Translations under genes and position numbers: made by a program
Notes under the pieces: model-generated
Told to the model about the DNA's origin: nothing
The model's input: the letters and a program-made list of their open reading frames with translations, nothing else
Databases searched by the model: none
Shown: positions 19,676 through 27,215 of the stretch, piece after piece
Layout of the letters: every line of letters begins with the position of its first letter
How positions within the stretch are numbered: the first letter of the stretch is position 1
Assembly: GCA_016211085.1 (NCBI GenBank)
Contig: JACQSY010000116.1
Location: 1 to 45,997, forward strand
DNA length: 45,997 bases
Reading direction: 5' to 3'
From: Acidobacteriota bacterium
GTDB taxonomy: Bacteria > Acidobacteriota > UBA6911 > RPQK01 > JACQSY01

Positions 19676-21169
19676 ATCGAAGCCCAACTTACATCCAGAG
19701 CACATCGAGTTCTCTTTTTCAACACACTTGCATTCTCAGTTTGTTTTGCCGCATGGATGTTGAACGGAGTCCTGGTGACCTTTTTGTCCGAGAATCGTGT
19801 TTTTAATTGGGGCCCGGTAGAGATTGGATGGTTGCTGGGCATTCCCGTGTTGACCGGCTCCCTGTTCCGGTTGCCCGCCGGAATGCTGACCGACAAATTC
19901 GGAGGGAAATGGGTGTTTGCGAGCCTGTTGATTCTGACCTCGATTCCCATGTTTCTTCTCTCCTATGCAGACAGCTTTCTGGCCTTTGCCCTTTGCAGTT
20001 TTGGCTTTGGGTTCAGTGGTGTGAGCTTTGCCATTGGAATAGCTTTTACCTCCGTCTGGTACCCCAAGGAGTGGCAGGGGAGAGCGCTGGGCATTTTCGG
20101 TGCGGGCAATGCTGGCGCGGCCGTTACCACGCTGGTAGCTCCCACGCTGCTTAAAATATTCACCAATAGCGCCACCGATATGGACGGATGGCGCACGCTT
20201 CCTGTTGTTTATGCCGCCGCCCTGCTGGTGATGGGCCTCTTGTTCTTGCTTTTTACCGAGAACAAGAAGCCAGTGCGGCAAGTCGCCAGTTTCTCGGCTT
20301 CGCTTCGTCCATTGAAGAACATGAGAGTATGGCGTTTTGGCCTGTATTACTTTCTGGTTTTTGGCATGTTTGTGGCTTTTTCGCAGTGGCTGGTTCCCTA
20401 TTTTGTAAACGTCTACGCTCTTTCCCTGGTCTCGGCGGGAATATTCGCATCCCTTTTTAGCTTTCCTTCCGGAGTGATTCGCGCTTTTGGAGGTTGGATG
20501 TCCGATCATTTCGGCGCCCGAAGGGTTATGTACTGGGTGCTTGGAAGTTCAGTGCTTCTCAGCCTGATGATGAGCGTCCCTCGTATGGAAATCGCCACTC
20601 CGGGCCGGGGCATCCTGGCGCGCCGCAGCGGAACCGTCGTGAAAGTCTCGGAAAGTGTCATTCAGGTGAACGAAGACCAGTATCGTCTGAAGCATCAAAA
20701 GCTCAACACGAGCGAGCTTGAGGATCAGGTTCTGGTGTTTCCTACCAAAGAGGTCTGGCAATATCCGGCTGTAGCAGAGGGACAGAAGGTCTCCCGTAAT
20801 CAGTTGGTGGCCAAAGGCGTGACCCGCATCTATTTCCAGGCCAATGTATGGATTTTCGCCGTGCTGGCGCTCTTCATTGGAGCGGTTTGGGGAATTGGCA
20901 AGGCGGCGGTATACAAACATATTCCGGAATACTTTCCCAACGAGGTGGGCGTAGTGGGCGGCATGGTGGGACTGATCGGAGGCCTGGGCGGGTTTGTCGG
21001 ACCGGTGGTCTTTGGCTACCTGCTGGAATTAACCGGGTTGTGGAGTTCCTCCTGGATGTTGATGCTTTTGCTTTCAGCGGTTTGTCTTTTCTGGATGAAC
21101 GCCGTGGTTCAAAAAATGATGCGTGAAAAAGCTCCAGGGCTGGTATATCAGATGGAAAGGGGGAGCTAA
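19676..21169 (+). CDS. narK1: NarK1-type nitrate/nitrite transporter with an inserted soluble domain, probable ATC start
   Basis: This MFS transporter moves nitrate in or nitrite out of the cytoplasm. Family motifs include GPVEIGWLLGIPVLTGSLFRLPAG, TDKFGGKW, GAGNAG and FGGWMSDHFGARR. The first helix (HRVLFFNTLAFSVCFAAWML) is encoded upstream of the first in-frame ATG (19757), and no ATG, GTG or TTG exists in that open stretch back to a stop at 19610. The ATC at 19676 with AAGGAGG 5 bases upstream is the best start, giving 497 residues; a sequencing error is the alternative. About 86 residues (20585-20842) interrupt the loop between helices 9 and 10. They are rich in short beta strands (GTVVKVSESVIQVNEDQYRL, AEGQKVSRNQLVAKG), look like a barrel-sandwich or lipoyl-like fold, and should face the periplasm. 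The stop codon directly abuts narK2. Confidence 0.85.
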   Translation: MEAQLTSRAHRVLFFNTLAFSVCFAAWMLNGVLVTFLSENRVFNWGPVEIGWLLGIPVLTGSLFRLPAGMLTDKFGGKWVFASLLILTSIPMFLLSYADSFLAFALCSFGFGFSGVSFAIGIAFTSVWYPKEWQGRALGIFGAGNAGAAVTTLVAPTLLKIFTNSATDMDGWRTLPVVYAAALLVMGLLFLLFTENKKPVRQVASFSASLRPLKNMRVWRFGLYYFLVFGMFVAFSQWLVPYFVNVYALSLVSAGIFASLFSFPSGVIRAFGGWMSDHFGARRVMYWVLGSSVLLSLMMSVPRMEIATPGRGILARRSGTVVKVSESVIQVNEDQYRLKHQKLNTSELEDQVLVFPTKEVWQYPAVAEGQKVSRNQLVAKGVTRIYFQANVWIFAVLALFIGAVWGIGKAAVYKHIPEYFPNEVGVVGGMVGLIGGLGGFVGPVVFGYLLELTGLWSSSWMLMLLLSAVCLFWMNAVVQKMMREKAPGLVYQMERGS

Positions 21170-22723
21170 ATGGGTAACATCGCGGAGTGGACTGTAGAAA
21201 ATATGCACTTCTGGGAAAGCAAGGGGAAAACGATTGCCTATCGCAATCTTTGGATCTCCATCCCTTGCTTGCTTCTTTCATTTGCCATCTGGATGATGTG
21301 GAGCATCATCATTGTGCAGATGGAAAACCTGGGTTTTGTTTTTGACCCGGACCCCGGCCGCAACGTGCTTTTGCTTTATACCCTGCCTTCTATCGCCGGA
21401 CTGGCCGGGGCCACTTTGCGGATTCCTCACTCCTTCCTGGTGGCAATCGGAGGCGGCCGCAATGTGGTCTTTCTCTCGACCGTGTTGCTTTTGCTTCCTA
21501 CGGTGGGCGCCGGACTGGCCTTGCAAGATCCCAATACGTCTTACTTGACCTTTGCGATACTTGCCGCCCTCTCCGGCTTCGGCGGAGGCAATTTTGCTTC
21601 TTCGATGTCCAACATCAGTTTTTTCTTCCCCAAGAGAATGCAGGGCACTTCACTTGGGCTGAATGCTGGATTGGGAAATCTCGGCGTCAGCGTGATGCAG
21701 CTCATCCTTCCCTTGGGAATGACGGTCGGTTTTTTTACGAGCATGACAGGGCAGGGAAGAATCGTGAAATCGTCCGGGGCCGTGGCTTACATTCAGAACT
21801 GTGGATGGACCTGGGTTCCGCTGCTGTTGCTGGCTCTGACGGCATCGTGGTTCAGTATGGATAACCTGAAACATGCCACACCGAAACTGCGAGGAAACTG
21901 GGCAGCCATAGGCCGCAGTTTCTATTTGATTTTCCTGGGATTGATGGCGACTACGGCGGGCCTGCTGCTCCTGCTGGTGGTGAAGGCCAGCATATGGATT
22001 GTTCTGCCGGTCACTATTGTGCTGACGCTCATCCTCATGAGGCTTGCGTCTTTCGGCGAAGTCAAGGAAAGTCTGAAACGGCAGTTCTCAATATTCAGCA
22101 GCAAGCACAACTGGGTGATGACGGTCATCTACACCATGACCTTCGGTTCCTTCATTGGCTATTCGGCCGCTTTTCCTAAACTCATTCAGGACGTGTTTGG
22201 GACCTTGCCAAATGGCTCACCCAATCCCAATGCCCCTAATCCTTTTGTCTACGCTTGGCTGGGTCCTCTGGTTGGTTCTTTGGTACGTCCCATCGGAGGG
22301 TGGCTCTCGGACCGAATCGGGAGTGGCTCTCGTGTGACCCAGTGGATTACGTTCGCCATGATAGCGGCGGCGCTGGCGCTGACGTTTTTCGTGACTCAGG
22401 CCCGCACCAGTGAAGCACCGGAACGTTTTTTCCTGCCGTTCCTGATGTTGTTCCTCGTTTTGTTTGTAGCGGCCGGGATAGGCAACGGTTCGACATTTCG
22501 TTCCATACCATACATTTTCCCGCCTGAGAAGGCCGGACCTGTTCTCGGTTGGACCTCCGCGGTAGCTGCCTACGGCTCGTTCATCATCCCCCAGGTTTTT
22601 GGACAGCAGATCCAGCGGGGTCATGCCGAGTACGCCTTGTACGGATTTGCGATTTACTATGTGCTGTGTTTGCTGTTGAACTGGTGGCATTACGAGCGTA
22701 AAGACGCCGAGGTAAAGTGCTGA
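21170..22723 (+). CDS. narK2: NarK2-type nitrate/nitrite transporter
   Basis: The 517-residue MFS protein has twelve or more helices and the nitrate/nitrite porter signatures SGFGGGNFASSMSNISFFFPKRMQGTSLGLNAGLGNLG in the N half, and TFGSFIGYSAAFPKL and GPLVGSLVRPIGGWLSDRIGSG in the C half. The conserved Arg residues of the substrate site fall in helix 2 (ATLRIPHSF) and helix 8. It differs clearly from narK1, as in other bacteria that keep a nitrate/proton symporter together with a nitrate/nitrite antiporter. The ATG follows the narK1 stop with no gap and has GGAAAGGGGGAG upstream. It is the last gene of the respiratory cluster. Confidence 0.94.
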   Translation: MGNIAEWTVENMHFWESKGKTIAYRNLWISIPCLLLSFAIWMMWSIIIVQMENLGFVFDPDPGRNVLLLYTLPSIAGLAGATLRIPHSFLVAIGGGRNVVFLSTVLLLLPTVGAGLALQDPNTSYLTFAILAALSGFGGGNFASSMSNISFFFPKRMQGTSLGLNAGLGNLGVSVMQLILPLGMTVGFFTSMTGQGRIVKSSGAVAYIQNCGWTWVPLLLLALTASWFSMDNLKHATPKLRGNWAAIGRSFYLIFLGLMATTAGLLLLLVVKASIWIVLPVTIVLTLILMRLASFGEVKESLKRQFSIFSSKHNWVMTVIYTMTFGSFIGYSAAFPKLIQDVFGTLPNGSPNPNAPNPFVYAWLGPLVGSLVRPIGGWLSDRIGSGSRVTQWITFAMIAAALALTFFVTQARTSEAPERFFLPFLMLFLVLFVAAGIGNGSTFRSIPYIFPPEKAGPVLGWTSAVAAYGSFIIPQVFGQQIQRGHAEYALYGFAIYYVLCLLLNWWHYERKDAEVKC

Positions 22724-23013
22724 CCGGAGCGTGGCGGCAAGAGCGCTCGTTGCCACCCGCCTCATGTCAGGAGTGGCGTCGCGGGTTCAGCGCTGTCTCT
22801 ATGTAGCTACGATCGGAAGCGCGCACGAAGCGGCAGCGAAAGTAAGCGGTTGTTTTGATCGCAGGAAAAGCGCTCTTTGGCAGTCGCGCCTCTGAAAGGG
22901 CATGCCTGCGACTACGCTACCTTCACTCACTGGGTCGGAGGCGCCAGCGGAGTAAGCGCCAAAGTACAGCAGCGCTCCTGTAGCAGGACACCCGGGCTGC
23001 ACCGTTCGCGAAG
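22724..23013. other. Intergenic stretch with small hairpins, no gene seen
   Basis: No plausible coding sequence is visible. The region starts with an imperfect hairpin (22731-22756, GTGGCGGCAA paired with TTGCCAC around the palindrome GAGCGCTC) just after narK2. It might end that transcript but lacks a T run. Further on are the palindrome GTAGCTAC (22803-22810) and a 5-bp stem TCCTG/CAGGA (22976-22988). Confidence 0.35.
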
Positions 23014-23042
23014 TTGATTTCCCTCTCGGCTAAACCTATGAT
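23014..23042 (+). promoter_or_regulatory. Sigma-70-type promoter for lpxD-ACP
   Basis: TTGATT (23014-23019, 4 of 6 matches to TTGACA) and TATGAT (23037-23042, 5 of 6 matches to TATAAT) are separated by exactly 17 bases. Transcription would start near 23049, just before the GGGAGGG ribosome-binding site (23055-23061) of the gene starting at 23071. Confidence 0.65.
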
Positions 23043-23070
23043 CTCCCTACGACCGGGAGGGTTTTGATTT

Positions 23071-24339
23071 TTGCGACTTCAAGAAATTGCTCAACGTATC
23101 CAGGCCGAGCTTCATGGCTGTGGGGACCTGGAGATTACCGGAGTCTCTTCGATGGAGGAGGCGACTCCGACCGAAATTGCCTTCATTGAGAAATATCACT
23201 TCTTGGAAGCGGGGAAGGAATGTGAAGCAGGCGCCTTTCTGGTGGACGAACGCTTGCGGCTGGAGGATTCGCGCCCTTACCTGAGCACGCGGCAGCCACG
23301 GTTTGCATTTATCCAGTTACTCCAACTTTTTGAAAAGGAAAAACAATTACGTCCGGGAGTGCATCCAACAGTGGTGGTGGGGGAGAGATGCATGATTCAT
23401 CCCACTGCCCGAATAGGGGCTGGCTGTGTCTTGGGAGATCGCGTGTCGGTTGAAGAAGGGGTGTTGATCGGTCCACTCTGCTTTCTCGACAATGACGTCG
23501 TGATTGGTGCGAGATCCATCTTGTACCCGCAAGTGGCAATCGGCGCCAACTGCAGGGTGGGCAAGAACTGCGTTCTGGCCAGTGGGGTGGTCCTGGGAAC
23601 CGATGGTTTTGGCTACTATGACCACGGTCAGAAGCGTTACCGCGTTCCACACCTGGGAAATGTAGTGCTGGCCGATGGAGTTGAGCTCGGCGCCAATACC
23701 ACGGTTGACCGAGCGGTGGTGGGCACGACCCGCATTGGTGCGGAAACCAAGATCGATAATCTCGTACAAATTGGACACAACTGCAGCATAGGTTCCAAGT
23801 GTCTGCTGGTCGCCCAATCGGGTGTGGGGGGGAGTTCGGTTTTGGGCAACGGCGTCACGCTTGCAGGACAATCAGGTGTTTCCGATCATTTAAATATTGG
23901 TGAGGGGGCCATTGTGATCGGAAAGGCTGCAGTGCGTCACTCGGTAAAGCCGCATGAGGTGGTCGGCGGTATACCGGCGCGTCCCATACGTCTCGAAAAC
24001 GAAATTGCAGAAAAAATCGTTGAGCTTCCAAAGCTCCTGCGCAGGCTGGAAACGCTGGAGCAAAAATCGGATGCAGGAACCCCTTCGGAGAAAGTCACCT
24101 ACAGCTCCTGGCGCGATGAAGTGGTCTCCATTCTCTGCAGACAGCTGCGAATCGAACCGAACCGCCTGGGGCCGGAGATGGATTTGAAGGAGGAGTTTGG
24201 CGCTGACTCCCTGACGGTGTTGAGTGTGGTTTCAGAGATTGAATCTCGCTTCCAGATCACTATTCCAGACCAGGATGTGAGGGACCTTCGCACGCTTCGC
24301 GCTATCATGACTTACCTGGAGAAAAGGCTTTCTCACTAG
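23071..24339 (+). CDS. lpxD: UDP-3-O-acylglucosamine N-acyltransferase (LpxD) fused to an acyl carrier protein domain
   Basis: LpxD adds the second 3-hydroxyacyl chain to UDP-3-O-acylglucosamine in lipid A synthesis, taking the chain from acyl-ACP. The 422-residue protein has the N-terminal uridine-binding domain (residues 1-95), a left-handed beta helix of hexapeptide repeats (about 98-300), the catalytic His236 in DNLVQIGHN, and VVGGIPARPIR. After a short helix (310-332) and linker, residues 345-422 form an ACP domain with the phosphopantetheine motif GADSL (Ser380). A normal LpxD ends near residue 340. The TTG start has GGGAGGG 9 bases upstream and a good promoter. None of the usual lpxA, fabZ or bamA neighbours is present. 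The fused ACP suggests a dedicated acyl donor (inference). Confidence 0.92.
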   Translation: MRLQEIAQRIQAELHGCGDLEITGVSSMEEATPTEIAFIEKYHFLEAGKECEAGAFLVDERLRLEDSRPYLSTRQPRFAFIQLLQLFEKEKQLRPGVHPTVVVGERCMIHPTARIGAGCVLGDRVSVEEGVLIGPLCFLDNDVVIGARSILYPQVAIGANCRVGKNCVLASGVVLGTDGFGYYDHGQKRYRVPHLGNVVLADGVELGANTTVDRAVVGTTRIGAETKIDNLVQIGHNCSIGSKCLLVAQSGVGGSSVLGNGVTLAGQSGVSDHLNIGEGAIVIGKAAVRHSVKPHEVVGGIPARPIRLENEIAEKIVELPKLLRRLETLEQKSDAGTPSEKVTYSSWRDEVVSILCRQLRIEPNRLGPEMDLKEEFGADSLTVLSVVSEIESRFQITIPDQDVRDLRTLRAIMTYLEKRLSH

Positions 24340-24385
24340 CTGGAGTGTCGACGGACGCTCAGAGGTGCTCCAGAAAGGCGGCGGT

Positions 24386-25621
24386 TTGAAAAGGCGTGTG
24401 GTCGTGACGGGGATGGGTGCTGTTGCCGCGACCGGCATGGGCAAGGAATGCCTTTGGGAGGCGGTCAAGAGCGGCCGTAGTGCGGTACGCCGCATCTCAC
24501 ACTTCGACACGGCCGATTACCGCACTCGAATTGCGGCCTCTGTCGAAGACTCTATTCTGCAGCCTTCTTTTGATATGCGCACGGATCAGCGCCTGTGCGA
24601 TTCCGGATCGCTAATGGCGCTCATCGCCGCTCGCGAAGCCTGCGCTGACGCGAACATCGAGCATTTACCCCCTGCGACTGCGGTCCTGATTGGAAGCGCA
24701 GTTGCGGGAATACGCTCTCTCGATATCCAATTTCAGAATTTCTACACTCGCGGAAAGCGCAGCGTCATTCCTCAGACTGTTCCTCTGACCATGGCCAACA
24801 ATGCGTCGGCGCTGCTCGCGATCGAGTTAAATGTGGCCGGACCCAACTACACCATCTGCACCGCCTGTTCATCGTCCAGCCATGCCATAGGATGGGGTTA
24901 TCAAATGATCGCGTCGGGACAGGTGGACACTTGTCTGGCCGGGGGAGCCGAGTCTCCGCTGTCTCCGGGTCACGTGCAGGCGTGGGACCGGTTGCGCGCT
25001 CTATCGAACGACAACGACTCTCCCGAGAGGGCCTGCCGTCCTTTCAGTCGCAACCGGTCGGGACTGGTTCTGGGCGAGGGTGCTGGAATGCTGTTGCTTG
25101 AAGAATGGGACGCCGCTTTGAAGCGGGGGGCGAAAATCTACGCGGAAGTTGTGGCGTATTCATCCAATTGCGACGCCTATTCATTCCTGCAGCCCAGTGA
25201 GGCCGCCCAGACCAGATGCATGGGAGCTGCTTGGATCGATCGAAACATCCTTCCGGACTACATCTGCGCGCATGCAACCGGCACCGCGGATGGCGATAGG
25301 GTCGAGATTCAGGCCATTAAGAATTGCTTCGGTCCTGCCGCATCGGTTGTCGCCATATCCAGCATCAAAGCCATCATTGGACATACCCTGGGCGCCAGCG
25401 GCGCCCTGGCAGCCATTGCCACCTTGCTTGCCATGCGGGACGAGGTGATTCCACCCACGGCCAACTACGAACAATTTGACCCGGGTTGCGACCTGGATTG
25501 CGTTCCGAATGAGGCTCGAAGCAAGCCGGTACGTCGGGCGCTGGTCAATGCATTTGCTTTTGGCGGATCCAACGCCGTCCTGGGTTTTGCAGCAGTGCCT
25601 GACGTTTCTGTCTTGAGATAA
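24386..25621 (+). CDS. 3-oxoacyl-ACP synthase of the FabF (KAS II) type
   Basis: This enzyme elongates an acyl chain by condensing it with malonyl-ACP. From the TTG at 24386 it has 411 residues. The catalytic triad is complete: Cys161 in ICTACSSSSHA, His296 in CAHATGTADGD and His333 in IKAIIGHTLGASG, with Lys328. The motif HATGT-ADGD replaces the usual HATGT-PxGD. A GTG start at 24365 is possible, but the later TTG gives the standard MKRRVVVTGMG beginning. It lies 46 bases after the LpxD-ACP fusion on the same strand. It may build a special acyl chain on the fused ACP instead of serving general fatty-acid synthesis; this is inference from position. Confidence 0.88.
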   Translation: MKRRVVVTGMGAVAATGMGKECLWEAVKSGRSAVRRISHFDTADYRTRIAASVEDSILQPSFDMRTDQRLCDSGSLMALIAAREACADANIEHLPPATAVLIGSAVAGIRSLDIQFQNFYTRGKRSVIPQTVPLTMANNASALLAIELNVAGPNYTICTACSSSSHAIGWGYQMIASGQVDTCLAGGAESPLSPGHVQAWDRLRALSNDNDSPERACRPFSRNRSGLVLGEGAGMLLLEEWDAALKRGAKIYAEVVAYSSNCDAYSFLQPSEAAQTRCMGAAWIDRNILPDYICAHATGTADGDRVEIQAIKNCFGPAASVVAISSIKAIIGHTLGASGALAAIATLLAMRDEVIPPTANYEQFDPGCDLDCVPNEARSKPVRRALVNAFAFGGSNAVLGFAAVPDVSVLR

Positions 25622-25709
25622 ATAAGCGCAGTTTGTTGCGAGCATGACGGCGCAGCCCTCAGGGCGAGTCGGGATTGGATCTCCGCGTCACTCGTCGTAG
25701 CCCAAGTCT

Positions 25710-27215
25710 TTACATGGGGTCCTCTTCGCTCCTTGACCTCGCTTTGCAAGCTCCACTTGCGAACGTACGCTTATTCATGTCCCGAGACACCAGCAGGAGA
25801 TCGCGCAGCACGGATGCATAATGGGCTGCGGACCCGCATCCGTTCTCCCATTCAATACGCGCCCAGTTGCCCAGAGCCTTTTGCTCCGCCGGATTGTCCA
25901 GTAGTTTCTTTACTGTTTCAAAAAGCTGGTCCCGATTTTCCACTCTCAGCAAAGCGCCGGCAGCTTCGAACTGTTCGACGACCTCCCGGAAGGAATCTAC
26001 ATGGGGACCGACCACGATGGAAGAAGAGCGAGCCGCCGCTTCCAGAAAGTTATGTCCGCCGTGTGGAGAAAAAGTTCCGCCCATGATCGCGATGCTTGCG
26101 GGTGAGTAGACTTGAGGCAGCACGCCCATCTTGTCGAGAATCAGGATCTCCCAGTCGTTTGTCAGAGAGTCTCTGTGGGACCACAGGACAGCTTTTCTTC
26201 CCCTGGTGCGCGCCTGGCGCAGCACATGTGTGGAGCGTCTCACATGGCGGGGAGCCAGGACCATTCGCGTTTTCGGGTGCAGGCAACGGAGACGGTCAAA
26301 GAGTTCCAGCAACCATGCTTCCTCAGGAGCGTGAGTGCTGGCGCCTATAAGAATTGGAAAAGCAGATGGGAGCCAGGGGGGTGGGGGTAATTCCTGGAGG
26401 ATCGCGGCGCTGTCGAATTTAACGTTCCCAGAGACGGTTATTTTTGCCGGGTCCGCGCCGATTGCCTCAAACCGCCGGGCTTCCTCCTGATTCTGCACGC
26501 CAATCCAGTCGGCGCACTCCAGCACCTGTGAGAATAAATTGCGGGCCAAACGGTATCTGAAGACGTCACGCGGGTAAATCCGACCGTTCACAATGCAGAG
26601 CCGTGTTGAGAGTTCGTGACAGGCCCTGAAAAGATTGGGCCACAGCTCAGTTTCAATCACTGCCACCAGGTCAAACTTCCAGGATTGAAGCCAACGCCTG
26701 AGTGCACGCAACTGGTCCCACGGAAGATAGAAAACCCCTTTTACATCTTGACGTTCTTGTTGGATGAGTTCTCCGACTTGTTGGCCCTCCCTGTTACCGG
26801 TGCTGAGAAAAATCTCCAGGTCGGGCAACAAGTTCACAAGAGCAGCGGCAACAGCGCCGGCCGCGCGCATCTCTCCAGCAGAAACCGCGTGAAACAAAAT
26901 CCGGAGTTTCTCCTTTTTTCCCGAAGGTAGATTATGTGCCAGGCGTTCTCTGAGTTCCGCACGCTTTTCGTGGTGCCACAAACATGGCAGTGCTTTGAAG
27001 GGGACCAGCACCGCCCATACGGCTGAAATCGAGAGAAGTTCGTAACAGAGAAAGGACAGGGTTCGGAAATCTTTTTGGTGTGACCGTCTCAAAGGAGGCA
27101 ACACAAGAGCAAGCTCATTAAGTATTGCAGCAAGATAAGATTTTCTCAGGAAGACTCGTGGTGGAGCTTTCCATCGCCGTTGGGGATTTTGGAATAACCT
27201 GGAATGGAACGCCAT
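25710..27215 (-). CDS. waaA: 3-deoxy-D-manno-octulosonic acid (Kdo) transferase
   Basis: WaaA attaches Kdo to the lipid A precursor on the cytoplasmic face of the inner membrane. The core matches the GT30 family: an N-terminal membrane-associated helix (about residues 58-78), HAVSAGEMRAAG with the catalytic Glu, VIETELWPN, VNGRIY, SGNVKFD, PRHVRR and GGHNFLEAAA. The 501-residue reading frame is longer than usual because of about 55 extra N-terminal residues. The ATG at 27215 has GGGAGG 6 bases upstream but lies 70 bases inside the preceding gene. A GTG at 27104 would give a normal length but has no ribosome-binding site. The C-terminal tail is basic and unconserved. Confidence 0.92.
   Translation of the reverse strand: MAFHSRLFQNPQRRWKAPPRVFLRKSYLAAILNELALVLPPLRRSHQKDFRTLSFLCYELLSISAVWAVLVPFKALPCLWHHEKRAELRERLAHNLPSGKKEKLRILFHAVSAGEMRAAGAVAAALVNLLPDLEIFLSTGNREGQQVGELIQQERQDVKGVFYLPWDQLRALRRWLQSWKFDLVAVIETELWPNLFRACHELSTRLCIVNGRIYPRDVFRYRLARNLFSQVLECADWIGVQNQEEARRFEAIGADPAKITVSGNVKFDSAAILQELPPPPWLPSAFPILIGASTHAPEEAWLLELFDRLRCLHPKTRMVLAPRHVRRSTHVLRQARTRGRKAVLWSHRDSLTNDWEILILDKMGVLPQVYSPASIAIMGGTFSPHGGHNFLEAAARSSSIVVGPHVDSFREVVEQFEAAGALLRVENRDQLFETVKKLLDNPAEQKALGNWARIEWENGCGSAAHYASVLRDLLLVSRDMNKRTFASGACKARSRSEEDPM

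Noticed and set aside
22731-22756. Hairpin after narK2 as a Rho-independent terminator
   Set aside because: The stem is imperfect and no T run follows, so a terminator call is not supported. It is noted only within the intergenic entry.
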